Positions 1-8,422 of a stretch of DNA of 64,000 bases are shown here, one piece after another; position 1 is the stretch's first letter, and each line of letters starts with the position of its first letter. The stretch lies in IMG/VR virus record IMGVR_UViG_3300028800_000087, positions 1-64,000 of that record; one strand, given 5' to 3'. This stretch comes from a virus. The notes under the pieces were generated by a model that saw only the letters and a program-made list of their open reading frames with translations, ran no database searches and was not told the origin of the DNA. The position numbers and the translations under genes are program-made.

Positions 1-290
1 AAGTAGGCGGCAGGCGACGGCAGGATCGTCCCGGCGCCCCCACCCGCAACGCCCCACACCGTTGCAACGGGGGCGTGGTTGACCGTCGCCTCGTAGTACA
101 GAAGGCCGCTCTGCTTCCCCACCGAAGCCCGACAGCCGACGAAGTTCCCGGCCTGCGTCGAGGTCAGCGTGAGGCCGCCCCCGCTGATCGTGATGTTGGT
201 GTTGCAGTCTCCGGAGACGAAGGTGGTCTGCGCCGATGCTGGGTGCGCGAGGCCAACCCAAAGGCAACCGAGTGCCAGAAGACGCCTCAT
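1..290 (-). CDS. Secreted fibre-region protein, 3' end beyond window
   Basis: This minus-strand gene starts at ATG 290 and runs off the left edge, so only the first 96 or so residues are visible. Residues 1-21 form a clear Sec-type signal peptide: MRRLL, a hydrophobic core, then a PASAQ cleavage site. The rest is Gly/Thr-rich, and the stretch GLLYYEATVNHAP looks like the start of a SPRY/concanavalin-type beta-sandwich, a weak resemblance only. The start overlaps the stop of the upstream gene by ATGA, so it belongs to the late operon. A signal peptide is unexpected on a virion protein. It may be an accessory secreted protein. Confidence 0.7.
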   Translation of the reverse strand, partial: MRRLLALGCLWVGLAHPASAQTTFVSGDCNTNITISGGGLTLTSTQAGNFVGCRASVGKQSGLLYYEATVNHAPVATVWGVAGGGAGTILPSPAAY

Positions 291-994
291 GGCTTGAAGG
301 CTGCCATGGAACAGCCAGCGCCCGTGGGAATACTCCACGTAGCAGTGGCGGAAACCGCTGTGGTCTGAATAAGATATGCAGATGCGCTCCCAAAGTACAC
401 GCCGGCTGAGGCCTGATCGTACGACGAGATCGTAAACCCACCTGATACACTAGGGATTCCGGAACCCGAGGTCGAGAACCCAGTAATCAGTAGGGAGTTA
501 TTTTGGGACGGCGTAAGCGGCCCGGCGGTTGGGGAAAAATTGCCGGTTTGGACATCAAACGGCGATGAAGAAGCAGCGCCGCTCCATGCCGTGACCTGCA
601 TTGCGCTGAAACCATTGGAAATAGTGAAGGTATGTCCACTTCCAACCGAAGTGGGCGTGGAATAGCAAATGTAAGAGTTTGGACTTCCGTAGTCCGGCAG
701 AAGTGTCCACGTATTCCCTCGACTATCTGTAGGGGCGACACCACTGCTGCTGGTCGTCATGACAGTAATAAGTAGGTTGGCGCACGTTGTATCAATGGCT
801 GGAGTCGTGCCACCGGAATTGCCGGCTATATGTGTGCTGGCGATCAGGGCAAAGGTGCTACCGCCTGGGCAGGCGGCGGCGGTGTGCGGTGTTCCCGGCC
901 CCGGCATCATACCGCCCTGAGCGTTGGCCCGGCGATGCGGTAGGATCAGTGCAGGGGCAGCAAGCCTCAGAAGCTTTCGGCGGGGGAGGATCAT
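287..994 (-). CDS. Ser/Thr/Gly-rich fibre-region protein with N-terminal signal
   Basis: The protein has 235 residues. Residues 1-25 carry [15 protein letters not shown] followed by a polar stretch and ANAQ, which resembles a Sec or twin-arginine signal. The body is low-complexity Ser/Thr/Gly with aromatic residues, typical of beta-rich phage adhesins or secreted carbohydrate-binding modules. I do not recognise a named family. It is coupled by ATGA to its neighbours on both sides in a run of three consecutive genes that all begin with a signal-like sequence. Confidence 0.75.
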   Translation of the reverse strand: MILPRRKLLRLAAPALILPHRRANAQGGMMPGPGTPHTAAACPGGSTFALIASTHIAGNSGGTTPAIDTTCANLLITVMTTSSSGVAPTDSRGNTWTLLPDYGSPNSYICYSTPTSVGSGHTFTISNGFSAMQVTAWSGAASSSPFDVQTGNFSPTAGPLTPSQNNSLLITGFSTSGSGIPSVSGGFTISSYDQASAGVYFGSASAYLIQTTAVSATATWSIPTGAGCSMAAFKP

Positions 995-2886
995 CGTACC
1001 ACCCGCCAGTTTAGCGTCAGCGAACCTGGCGTGATGCTGGCACTCGTCAAATTGCAGACCTTAAAATTGACGTTATTCGCTGATGGGTAAGCGAAGATCG
1101 TCAAAGCGCCGGTCGTAACCGGGGTGTAGCCGGTGACGCCTGTCGGATCGCCGTTGAACCCCCAGGTGATGACGTCCGTCGTGGCCGTATTGGTCGCGGT
1201 CGCAGTCACCACAGTAGCGCACGCCGCAGATGAGATCGCGCCAGTCCCCATTGCTGAGGTGCCGCTAGCAATTAGTACCGCGAAAGCCCCCGCTGAGCCC
1301 GTATTCACCCCGAGCGCGGTAGCAACACCAGTGCCTGTTGTGATGCCCTGGATGGTCGTTGCCCCGGTCCACTGCCCAAGTTGACCATTCGTTGGAGTGC
1401 CCACGTTGCTGACGTTGCCGCCGCCAGATGGCGTTGCCCATGTCGCATCACCACGCCAGAACGTCGAGGACGAAGCGCTGGTGCCACTGTTGAGATTGGC
1501 GACTGGCAGGTTGCCCGTAACGCCACCGTTGCTGCTTGATGCGAGATTAGCGGCTGGAACATCCGCCCCTACCAGCGCCCGCAGCTTCGGCTGGCCGGTC
1601 GAGCCGTTCGGCGTGGCGAGAACCTTGTTCTGGGTGCCGGATGGTGGAAGCCCAAGCGCCACGTCGTAGTTCGAACCATCCACCGCGAAGCTGGCAAACT
1701 GCCCCTGGTCCAATGCAAGCGCCGCCAAGCCGCCAATAGTCGATGTAGTCGGGGTGAGAGTCGATCCGCCCGATGCCCCGACAAGGCTTGATCCCCAGCC
1801 AGCAACAAAGCCCCCGGTCCCTGCTTGAGCAATCGTTGTCGTGGTCGCGCCGGTGATGAGCTTGGTGTTATCCCCGGCCACGACCGCATAGGCGCCGGAC
1901 TGCGCGCTGGTCGCAACCACGCTGCTGATCGTCCCCGTCCCGGTGATCGGGCTGGGCGCAACAACGATGTTTGGCGTGAGCGATGTGATGGAAACCGACC
2001 CACCGCCTGCGATGGTGTTGCATCCGAAGCCCGTCCCCGAGGTCCAGATCAGCGCATTGGACGCGCCGCTGCATGATGGCATGGCGAGCGCGGTTGGCGA
2101 TGCGCTGCCGCCTGTCCCGTTGCCCACAACAGTGTTGGCAGCCTGTGCCGCGTGCCCGCTGAGGGGAAGCCCGGTCGCATTGGTCAACGTCAGAGATGAT
2201 GGGGTACCGCCGACCCCGCCAAGCAGGACCGGAGCACCGGCGCTACCGACAGCGACCTGAAGCGCGGCCAGGACGTTCGCACCATAGCCGGTCAGGTCAA
2301 CGATGGAGATCGCCTGGGTGCCCCCCAGGGAAACCGAGTGACCCGCGATCGTCATCGCGCTGTTGACGAGAGCGGAGTTGGCGATCAGTCCGGTTGCGGT
2401 CAAGGACCCGGTAACGGTCAGGCCGGCAATCGTCGGGCTTGTAGCTTCTACCAACACGCCGCCAGACCCGGTGACATTTGATACCGCATGCCCGTTGATA
2501 GCTGCCACGGTGGCGGCCTGGGAGCCGGTGCCAGGGCCGGCGGTCACATCCCCGGTTAGTTGGTTGATGCCAGCCCCAGACCCGCCGCAGGGTATGCCAG
2601 CGTCAGCAATGCCCCCCACGGTGTCCGCCGCCATGAGGCAGTCGTTGGTGACCCAGGAACCGGACTGATAGGCCAACGGCACGGATGCGCCCGGCATCGC
2701 ATAGCCGAACGTCCCGGCCGGGAAGGCAAAGGTCTTGGTGCCCGATCCTGTCGTGACCAAAGCTGCGCCCAACGTAAGGGTGGAACCGGCCGCATTGCTC
2801 TTGCCCGTTCCGCCGTTGGGAGGTGAGGTAGGCGCCGCTGCCATCAGCAAGATGGCAGCGATCAGAACAGCGCTAAGACGCTTCAT
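991..2886 (-). CDS. Tail fibre-like protein with N-terminal signal sequence
   Basis: The protein has 631 residues. The ATG at 2886 is chosen because it overlaps the upstream stop by ATGA; a longer frame exists. Residues 1-22 look like a Sec signal ([19 protein letters not shown]). The body is low-complexity Gly/Ser/Thr/Ala with recurrent [10 protein letters not shown] and [13 protein letters not shown] motifs, which are hallmarks of phage tail fibres built from triple beta structures. The C-terminal 90 or so residues (from about [10 protein letters not shown]) may be the distal tip. Fibre assignment follows from composition and place in the late operon. The signal peptide is unusual for a fibre. 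Confidence 0.75.
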   Translation of the reverse strand: MKRLSAVLIAAILLMAAAPTSPPNGGTGKSNAAGSTLTLGAALVTTGSGTKTFAFPAGTFGYAMPGASVPLAYQSGSWVTNDCLMAADTVGGIADAGIPCGGSGAGINQLTGDVTAGPGTGSQAATVAAINGHAVSNVTGSGGVLVEATSPTIAGLTVTGSLTATGLIANSALVNSAMTIAGHSVSLGGTQAISIVDLTGYGANVLAALQVAVGSAGAPVLLGGVGGTPSSLTLTNATGLPLSGHAAQAANTVVGNGTGGSASPTALAMPSCSGASNALIWTSGTGFGCNTIAGGGSVSITSLTPNIVVAPSPITGTGTISSVVATSAQSGAYAVVAGDNTKLITGATTTTIAQAGTGGFVAGWGSSLVGASGGSTLTPTTSTIGGLAALALDQGQFASFAVDGSNYDVALGLPPSGTQNKVLATPNGSTGQPKLRALVGADVPAANLASSSNGGVTGNLPVANLNSGTSASSSTFWRGDATWATPSGGGNVSNVGTPTNGQLGQWTGATTIQGITTGTGVATALGVNTGSAGAFAVLIASGTSAMGTGAISSAACATVVTATATNTATTDVITWGFNGDPTGVTGYTPVTTGALTIFAYPSANNVNFKVCNLTSASITPGSLTLNWRVVR

Positions 2887-3320
2887 TGTAAGCACCACAG
2901 TCTACCAGTGACATTGGCTAATCCCCATGATGCCGAGTTTAGAAAGATGTTTTGCGCCGCCACCCAGGAGTCGGGCTGACTAAGGGCGTCCAGCGGGATC
3001 AGGACCGGCGCCCCGCCGCCTGGGACGCTGATAGCGCTTAGTAGCTCCGATCCGCCTGATGTTGTGCCCAGCGAGCAGTTAACGGTATGCCCTGCGATCT
3101 CCTGTAAGGCGATCATAAGCATTGCGGCGCCGGCTGGCAGCGCGCAGATCAAACCATTGGCCGATACTGTCACGCTGAACCGGATCAAGCCCCCAGCGGC
3201 ATAGGTCTTGAGCTGTGCGCCGGTCGCCTTGGCATCGGCGCCGGATTGGACTGTATAAAACAGATCGGCATCGCCGATAGGACCGGCGGGGTCGAGGCCG
3301 GAAAGCAGGGAGCCCGACAT
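2883..3320 (-). CDS. Small structural protein between neck and fibre genes
   Basis: The protein has 145 residues, is rich in Ala, Gly and Leu, and starts [13 protein letters not shown]. The N-terminal half, with a [21 protein letters not shown] segment, resembles the short repeat-like entry domains found at the start of phage fibre proteins, where a 'parameters to be met' list is common. I cannot name a family. It lies 3 bp downstream of the neck protein and overlaps the next gene, so it is co-translated with the fibre-like genes and could be an adaptor or chaperone for them. Confidence 0.7.
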   Translation of the reverse strand: MSGSLLSGLDPAGPIGDADLFYTVQSGADAKATGAQLKTYAAGGLIRFSVTVSANGLICALPAGAAMLMIALQEIAGHTVNCSLGTTSGGSELLSAISVPGGGAPVLIPLDALSQPDSWVAAQNIFLNSASWGLANVTGRLWCLQ

Positions 3321-3323
3321 TGA

Positions 3324-3980
3324 CTATCCTTCCAACAAGAGGTTGCCGCCCTCGATAAGCGACAGGGGACCGCCCTGGATCAATTCTAGCGGACCATTGA
3401 TGGGGTTATCCTCCAGCAACAAAGGTCCGCCTTGGACCAGCAACAAGGAACCGCCCTGGATCAACTCGAGTGATCCGCCGCTGATCGGGTTATGTTCCAA
3501 CAGGAGTGCGCCGCCCTGGATCAACAGGAGCGGACCGCCCTGGATCAGCAGGAGCGCGTCTACATCATCAGTCGGCCCATCGACCGGCGCGTTCCACTCA
3601 AAGCCAACGCATTGAACCTGCCAGAAGCCGGCGCCGATGCGACTGTAGGAATTGACCTGCCTGGGAATATAGGTCTTGCCATCCCAGGTGATGATATCCG
3701 GCAGGAAGTTGCGCCCGTTTGTATCAACACCCGCCGTCCTGATCGCGAACCGCGTGATGATCTCGATGCTGTCCATCTGGCTTTCAAAAGCCTCGGTGCG
3801 CGTCAGAGTATTATCGCCCGTTGGATAGACAACGCCCCCAACCGCGCTGAAGGTCTGGAAGATGCTCTCGACCGGCTCGCCAAAGCCATTGATGGTTTGA
3901 AGGCGGCGGATCACATCGAACTGATCTTCCAGCCATGCGTCCTCAATGACCTCGGACAGATCAAGCCAGGGCCGACCCAT
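3324..3980 (-). CDS. Head-tail connector-like protein with C-terminal LxLIQGG repeats
   Basis: The protein has 218 residues from ATG 3980, which overlaps the upstream stop (TGATG). A longer upstream frame is not used. Residues 1-135 look like a phage neck/tail-completion protein: MGRPWLDLSEVIED at the start, then beta-rich sequence with TGVDTNGRN and FWQVQCVGFEWN motifs. Residues 142-218 are a different kind of sequence made of short Leu/Gln/Gly repeats. The location after a DUF4054 and a gp10-like gene supports a neck role. The repeat tail is absent from any connector family I know. Confidence 0.75.
   Translation of the reverse strand: MGRPWLDLSEVIEDAWLEDQFDVIRRLQTINGFGEPVESIFQTFSAVGGVVYPTGDNTLTRTEAFESQMDSIEIITRFAIRTAGVDTNGRNFLPDIITWDGKTYIPRQVNSYSRIGAGFWQVQCVGFEWNAPVDGPTDDVDALLLIQGGPLLLIQGGALLLEHNPISGGSLELIQGGSLLLVQGGPLLLEDNPINGPLELIQGGPLSLIEGGNLLLEG
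3327..3557 (-). repeat. Tandem LxLIQGG-coding repeats
   Basis: The last 77 codons of the connector-like gene encode about nine degenerate 7-8 residue units (LLLIQGGP, LLLIQGGA, LELIQGGS, LLLVQGGP, LELIQGGP, LSLIEGGN, LLLEG). Two units are replaced by longer ones, LLLEHNPISGGS and LLLEDNPINGP, giving a superrepeat of about 28 residues. The alternation of Leu pairs with GG turns suggests a beta-solenoid or beta-roll, which is inference. Confidence 0.85.
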
Positions 3981-4600
3981 CAGAGTTGCTTCCCTATCGC
4001 GCGGTCTCGATTGGTCTTGCGCTCGCGGATGACATAGGTAACGGCATGAAGCAGCTTGCCGGTATCGACCAGGGTGCGGAAGACCCCGATCCCTGGTGCG
4101 GCGGCCGTTGCGGGGTGGTTGGGGTCCGCGACATTGCCGGCGATCAGCATCCGCCGCTGGACACGCCATTGCGACGATTTACGGCGCGCTATGCGGGCCG
4201 CAACGGTCGCCGGGGCCAATGGGGGCGGGGTGTCGCTGTTAAGCCTGTTGCGGATAGAAAGCTGGAACAGCAGGCCAACGCGATGAAGGCCCTTATCCAA
4301 CTCTGCGTTGCCATTGTTCTTGGGGTCGAGAACACGCAGGCATGTCTCCTGCATATCGCGTACTGCCTTATCGCGGATATCGGCAGCGGCCGGCTCCATA
4401 AACGGGCGGGCGGGGATATGCATGGCCGGCTCGCCGTAGTTCTGAATGTAGCCGATCTCGGCATTGCCGATGGGATCGCCTTGCCGCCTATCGGTCTGTT
4501 GCGGGAACCCGGCCAGGACGCGACGATCCGCAAGGGCCTGGATGTTCTTTTCCAGCTCCTTGACATAATCGACCGTTATCTTCATGTATGGCCGGGTCAT
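3980..4600 (-). CDS. HK97 gp10-like neck / tail-completion protein
   Basis: The protein has 206 residues. It has the pattern of phage gp10-like neck proteins: an N-terminal helix, then VLAGFPQQT, an NAEIGYIQNYGEP segment, HIPARPFMEPA, and a C-terminal half with LAPATVAARIARR and LVDTGKLLHAVTYVI. These motifs (an 'A.IGYIHNYG' core, 'IPARPFL' and 'L.DTGRLL.SI') are characteristic of minor head-tail joining proteins. It follows a DUF4054 gene and precedes another connector, which is the usual order. Confidence 0.8.
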   Translation of the reverse strand: MTRPYMKITVDYVKELEKNIQALADRRVLAGFPQQTDRRQGDPIGNAEIGYIQNYGEPAMHIPARPFMEPAAADIRDKAVRDMQETCLRVLDPKNNGNAELDKGLHRVGLLFQLSIRNRLNSDTPPPLAPATVAARIARRKSSQWRVQRRMLIAGNVADPNHPATAAAPGIGVFRTLVDTGKLLHAVTYVIRERKTNRDRAIGKQL

Positions 4601-4606
4601 GCGCGC

Positions 4607-5101
4607 CTAACTGCTGAAGAAGTAACTTGCTGGCCAGGGTGGCGGTCCTGGCCATGCCGGTCCAAAGCCTGGACCCTGGGGGACGCATCCGATCCCCAGC
4701 TGTATCCCAACCGTTGCGAGCTGCCGGGCCAGCCGGATGTAACGCTGGCCGTAGGTTGTTTCGTTCCAATGGCCGGCATTCAATTCCGCCGCTGATCCCG
4801 TATCCCAGTTGATCGACAAGGGACCGGCTGACTTGCCCGATAGCATGCCCACCTGTCCCCCAGGCGGTTGACCCTTGCCGGCTGCCGTTTGTGCGGTAAA
4901 CTCAAGGACAAGGTTATGGGCAACGAATAGCTGGACGCCATAGGGCAGCGCCGCGTTCCAGATGGCGGGAGCCAGCAGCAGGTAGGCCAGACCCAGATAG
5001 AAGTTGATCACCGGGTCCGGGTAGTTGGTTGTGCTGGCAAACTCGGGGAAGTTGGTCCGCAAGGTTGCGGCATCGATAACCGGGATGGGAGGCGCGGCCA
5101 T
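4607..5101 (-). CDS. DUF4054-like head-tail connector
   Basis: The protein has 164 residues. It starts with a typical connector segment, VIDAATLRTNFPEFAS, followed by PDPVINFYLGLAYLLL and an AHNLVLEF helix. This matches the DUF4054 family, adaptor proteins that bind below the portal. The C-terminus is Gly/Pro-rich (GFGPAWPGPPPWP). Its ATG at 5101 touches the upstream stop. Order and length fit the family. Confidence 0.8.
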   Translation of the reverse strand: MAAPPIPVIDAATLRTNFPEFASTTNYPDPVINFYLGLAYLLLAPAIWNAALPYGVQLFVAHNLVLEFTAQTAAGKGQPPGGQVGMLSGKSAGPLSINWDTGSAAELNAGHWNETTYGQRYIRLARQLATVGIQLGIGCVPQGPGFGPAWPGPPPWPASYFFSS

Positions 5102-5616
5102 TACTTCTTGCCGCCCATCGGGTTTGACCAGATCGGGGTGGCATCTTTGTTGCCCAGAAGCGACCGATCGCCCTTGAAGCTGGGATGCTCGGGGGCATCC
5201 GCCGCGTTGATGCTGTAGCCGGTTTTCTTGTTGCCGACCCAGGACTCCGCGCCCACGCCGCTGACCTCATCCTTGTGGTGGCGGTTGGGGAACATCCGAT
5301 CGCGCAAGGCAGCATCCTCAACGCCAACAAGGCCCTCGCTGGCGCCCATGTTGCCGGTCGGGCTTTCGCTGGTTGACATTTGGGGGACCCTTCCCTCTGG
5401 TGATCCGGCTGCGGATGTTGCCGGCAGGTCGGCATCGCGGCCCCGGCGCGGCTGATAAAGGACCTCAGCGCCGGGCTTGCCGCCATAGGGCGCATCGACG
5501 CCGCTGATCGTGCCTGCATTCTTGCTGGCGTAGAAAACCTCCTTGGCCTTTTCCGGGCTTTTGTAGGTTTTCTGCATGCCATGCATGATTTCCTGGCCTT
5601 TTTCAGTCAATGGCAT
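5101..5616 (-). CDS. Hypothetical head-region protein
   Basis: The protein has 171 residues from ATG 5616, chosen because GGAG lies 8 bases upstream of it; an ATG at 5625 is too close to that site. The sequence starts MPLTEKGQEIMHGMQKTYKSPEKAKEVFYASKNAGTI-like, a helical motif common in small alphaproteobacterial phage proteins of unknown function, followed by a polar, probably disordered region with few hydrophobics. It sits between capsid and connector genes. Function unknown. The -35 box of the oppositely directed promoter for the 5679 gene overlaps its start. Confidence 0.65.
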   Translation of the reverse strand: MPLTEKGQEIMHGMQKTYKSPEKAKEVFYASKNAGTISGVDAPYGGKPGAEVLYQPRRGRDADLPATSAAGSPEGRVPQMSTSESPTGNMGASEGLVGVEDAALRDRMFPNRHHKDEVSGVGAESWVGNKKTGYSINAADAPEHPSFKGDRSLLGNKDATPIWSNPMGGKK

Positions 5617-5645
5617 TGCATCCACTCCGGTTTGTGGCGTATAAA
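5616..5645 (+). promoter_or_regulatory. Sigma-70-like promoter for the plus-strand gene at 5679
   Basis: TTGCAT (5616-5621) and TATAAA (5640-5645) are separated by 18 bp. The GTGGCG before the -10 box and the downstream ACCAACCAAGGAGACC leader are shared with the promoters at 45729 and 46391, which supports a common phage early-promoter design. Confidence 0.6.
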
Positions 5646-5678
5646 GCTGCGGCTACCAACCAAGGAGACCAAACCCCA

Positions 5679-5873
5679 ATGCGCATCCTCAAGCCGCATC
5701 CCTACATTAAGTCCATCAGCTTTACGCCGGCTGATCGGGTAGTTGAGGTGGACCAAGGCTTTGACTGCATAGTCCAGGGCAGGACTTTCGGGACCTGGGC
5801 AACGCGGGAACTGGCCAAGGCCGGCATGCGGGTGGAGCAGGATCGCGCTAACCAGCGCAAGGCCAGCCAATGA
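5679..5873 (+). CDS. Small counter-oriented protein within late operon
   Basis: The protein has 64 residues from ATG 5679, preceded by a strong AAGGAGACC ribosome site. Its sequence (MRILKPHPYIKSISF, then VEVDQGFDCIVQGRTFGTW and a basic helical C-terminus) matches nothing I know. It is the only plus-strand gene among 20 kb of minus-strand head genes and has its own promoter (5616-5645) and terminator (5967-5997). This is the layout of a self-contained moron expressed apart from the late genes, probably early, since it shares its leader with early-region promoters. Confidence 0.75.
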   Translation: MRILKPHPYIKSISFTPADRVVEVDQGFDCIVQGRTFGTWATRELAKAGMRVEQDRANQRKASQ

Positions 5874-5966
5874 CCCCCCATCGGTTCCCGCCGCCGGTCC
5901 GCTATCCGCCCGTCCCCGCGCCTATCCCTGGGGACGGGCCAGCCCAGACTGGGGCCTAACCAAAGC

Positions 5967-5997
5967 AAAAGGGGCGCCTGATTATGGCGCCCCTTTT
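5967..5997. terminator. Bidirectional intrinsic terminator
   Basis: AAAAGGGGCGCC (5967-5978) pairs with GGCGCCCCTTTT (5986-5997) around a 7-base loop. The A and T tracts make it active on both strands, so it ends the plus-strand gene at 5679 and, from the other side, transcription leaving the gene at 6002. Confidence 0.8.
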
Positions 5998-6001
5998 CAT
6001 A

Positions 6002-6529
6002 TCAGCAATCCTCGGTGCGCGATCGACCCCGCTTGCGGAGTCTGGGTTGCGCCCGCTTGACGCCACTGGCCGCCAGGAACCAGTGATCCGCCAGCCGCTC
6101 CGGGACCTCATTGGCGCCGGCCGGGAAGTGGATGCGCTGGTGACCGCGATCATCGGTCAGCGTCACATCCTTGGGGAAGTTCATCAGGACGCCGGGCTCA
6201 TCCTTGTCGAAGGCATCCTCGCCCTCAATGACCTGCCCCGATGGCGTCCCCGGCCCAACCTTGAGTGCGGCGCGGCGGGCCTCATCAGCCATTGCCTCCC
6301 GCGCTATCCGCTGAGCATCCGCAGTATCTGCCGTATCGGGATGCCTGGGCAACGCAGCGCCAGTGCCCGATGCACCATTGTCCTCCTGACGCATAGCGCC
6401 TGGACTGCCCTGGCCAGCCAATGCGCCATCACCTGTTGCGTTGGCGCCTTGCCCCTTGGTCTGATCTTCATCCGTATCTGCCTTTGCGCGGGCGCCACGC
6501 GGTCGCAGGGCCTCCTTGTCGTCATCCAT
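6002..6529 (-). CDS. Hypothetical charged head-region protein
   Basis: The protein has 175 residues from ATG 6529, selected over a TTG at 6535 because GAGG lies 8 bases upstream of it. The N-terminal half is Asp/Lys/Ala/Gly-rich and probably disordered. The C-terminal half has a compact segment, VLMNFPKDVTLTDDRG and IHFPAGANEVPERLADHW, which looks like the short 'K.V.L.DDRG..I.F.AG...VP..LA.HW' proteins often found beside phage capsid genes. Their function is not known to me. It may decorate or complete the head. Confidence 0.7.
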   Translation of the reverse strand: MDDDKEALRPRGARAKADTDEDQTKGQGANATGDGALAGQGSPGAMRQEDNGASGTGAALPRHPDTADTADAQRIAREAMADEARRAALKVGPGTPSGQVIEGEDAFDKDEPGVLMNFPKDVTLTDDRGHQRIHFPAGANEVPERLADHWFLAASGVKRAQPRLRKRGRSRTEDC

Positions 6530-6559
6530 GATCAATGCCTCGGTTGGTTGTTTGCAACG

Positions 6560-6595
6560 CCCCAGGCGCCAAGTAAACCGGGATAGCGCCTGGGG
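6560..6595 (-). other. Inverted repeat after the capsid gene
   Basis: CCCCAGGCGC (6560-6569) pairs with GCGCCTGGGG (6586-6595), loop 16. On the minus strand no T tract follows, so it is more likely an mRNA-stabilising hairpin or processing site after the capsid cistron than an efficient terminator. Confidence 0.5.
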
Positions 6596-6611
6596 TTTGA
6601 CCTATACCCGA

Positions 6612-7760
6612 TCAGATACCGTCGAAATACCCGCCGGTCAGGACGTAGACCCACTCGACAACACCCAGCCGACCGAAGTAGGTGGTCTTGTGCCAGATGC
6701 TATCATACTGGACGGGGGTCCGCTGAAGCAGGGTCATTGGGAAGCGGACGCGGCGCTTCTCGTTGGTGTAGACGATCATGCGGTCAACCGTGCCGGTGGT
6801 CCCGATGGTGCCACCCTGGCCGGCGCCGATCGCCCACTTGAGCGGCTGGATGTTCAGCTTGCCCCGGCCGGCTGCGGTCAGGACGTTGTTCTCCTCGATG
6901 TATTTGAGGACCGAGACGTTGCCGGCTTGGCTGACGAGCTGGGTGGACAGATAGCCGAACTGGAACGGCGGGATCAGGACATCCTGCGGGATGACAGCCC
7001 ACGCGCTGTTGGCCCAGACCGTTGTGATCGCAAAGTTGAAGTCAGCCAGGATTTCATTGGGGGTCTTGTTGACCCAGTTGGGCGAGGACTGGCTGCCGTT
7101 GGGGACGTTGGTATGACTGACGCCGGTGTTGTTGATCAGGCCGGTGTCGCCCATCTCGGTGTTGCCGACATAGACCTGCTGATCGGTATCCATCTGATGC
7201 GCCAGCCGCAAGCCTTCATGCTTCTGGTCATCGATCGGGCGTCCGACCTTGGCAGCCGATTCCAGCTCAAAGATCGTCCAGGCAACCTCCTTGCCCCAGG
7301 GCCGCAACGGATGCGGGACCTTGGCAATGTCCAGGTCAATACGAGTGATCTGGGTGGTGTTGCGGCCGATCCAGGAGATGCCGGATGTGGTCGAAACGCC
7401 GGTGCCCAGCGACCCAGGCGTGGCGTAGGTTGACAGGCTGAAGCTGGTCACATCGTCCGCGATCGTCACATCCTCGCGAAGTTCGATATCGCGGAGGTAG
7501 CTGACCTCGGCCAAGGGCATATGCAGCTCTTGGTCCAGGCGTTCCAACTCGCCGACCAGGAATGCGCCGGTGCTGTCAACGGTGCGCCCATCATGGGTCT
7601 GGTAACCGCCGGCAGGAAACTTCTTGCCGATCATGTTACCCGCGCTGTCGTGGGTCTGATAGGCGGCGGATGCGCCGACGCTGTCGAAGGTCAGCATGCC
7701 GTCGCGTGTGCGGAAGCGCCCGAGAGGCCGGCCGCTCCTGGGGATACCATCAAAAGGCAT
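6612..7760 (-). CDS. Major capsid protein (DUF2184-like)
   Basis: The protein has 382 residues. It shows the pattern of the DUF2184 capsid family with an HK97 fold: an N-terminal arm containing TFDSVGASAAYQTHDSAG, a long alpha helix at LVGELERLDQELHMPLAEV, the E-loop strand LREDVTIADDVTSFSLS, then NTTQITRIDLDI and a C-terminal RRVRFPMTLLQRTPVQYD plus TYFGRLGVVEWVYV. Position after the protease and cement genes is the standard head-gene order. The GGAG site lies 10 bases before ATG 7760. It should be the most abundant virion protein. Confidence 0.85.
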   Translation of the reverse strand: MPFDGIPRSGRPLGRFRTRDGMLTFDSVGASAAYQTHDSAGNMIGKKFPAGGYQTHDGRTVDSTGAFLVGELERLDQELHMPLAEVSYLRDIELREDVTIADDVTSFSLSTYATPGSLGTGVSTTSGISWIGRNTTQITRIDLDIAKVPHPLRPWGKEVAWTIFELESAAKVGRPIDDQKHEGLRLAHQMDTDQQVYVGNTEMGDTGLINNTGVSHTNVPNGSQSSPNWVNKTPNEILADFNFAITTVWANSAWAVIPQDVLIPPFQFGYLSTQLVSQAGNVSVLKYIEENNVLTAAGRGKLNIQPLKWAIGAGQGGTIGTTGTVDRMIVYTNEKRRVRFPMTLLQRTPVQYDSIWHKTTYFGRLGVVEWVYVLTGGYFDGI

Positions 7761-7826
7761 AACTTTGGTACTCCGTGGATTGCATTGGTTGCGGGAGCGG
7801 CGCGGTTCTAGGCGCCGGTAGACTGG

Positions 7827-8375
7827 TTAGGTGCCGGCGCCGCCGACAAAGCCGACGCTGATTTCAACGTTGCCATTGCTGTCGGCCGGGCCGTTGAACT
7901 GATAGAGTTCGGTATCAAGCGCCGCGGTGTTACCGCCCGATGCCGCGCTTTCGAAACCGCCCTGGATATGCGCGCCGGATGTTGCGGCGCACCAGACGAA
8001 GACCGCGCCGCCTTTCTTGACCGCAGCGCTGCCGGCCGGCAGGACCGTCATAATGTAGCCCATTCGCAGGATATCGATCGCGCCTGATGTCGGGGGCGCT
8101 GCCGATCCAAAGCCGATGGCGCCGTAGTCCTGATTAGTCTGCGGCTGCTGGATCGGGTAGGGGCGGACGGTCACGCCCCAAGGGGCAGTGATCGCGGTAT
8201 CGCCGGCAGCAAACGGGCGGACGCCGTTGCTGGCCTGATCGATCACCACCGCCTGCCCATAAGCTGTGGGCGGGCTGCTGGCATCGATCAGCGCAGGCTC
8301 AATCGACGCAAAGTGGCGCCCGACATCGCCGGGGAAACCTGCCCCCATGCGAAAGGAAAAAGCTGTTCCAGACAT
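7827..8375 (-). CDS. Structural cement / decoration protein
   Basis: The protein has 182 residues and starts MSGTAFSFRMGAGFPGDVGR. The segments FPGDVGRHFASIEPALID, YGQAVVIDQASNGVRPF and AAVKKGGAVFVWCAATSGAHIQGGFE are typical of phage cement proteins (DUF2190 and P22 gp24-like relatives), which form beta-barrels stabilising capsomers. It lies between the protease/scaffold and capsid genes, as expected. Named by motif pattern and position. Confidence 0.75.
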   Translation of the reverse strand: MSGTAFSFRMGAGFPGDVGRHFASIEPALIDASSPPTAYGQAVVIDQASNGVRPFAAGDTAITAPWGVTVRPYPIQQPQTNQDYGAIGFGSAAPPTSGAIDILRMGYIMTVLPAGSAAVKKGGAVFVWCAATSGAHIQGGFESAASGGNTAALDTELYQFNGPADSNGNVEISVGFVGGAGT

Positions 8376-8422
8376 TGCTCAGTTAACTCCGTTTGGTATG
8401 GGGTGGGGGCAGGCGCCGCCGG

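Noticed and set aside
3980-4169. Upstream extension of the repeat-bearing connector
   Set aside because: The first 63 codons overlap the gp10-like gene and have Arg/Pro-rich shadow composition. TGATG coupling marks 3980.
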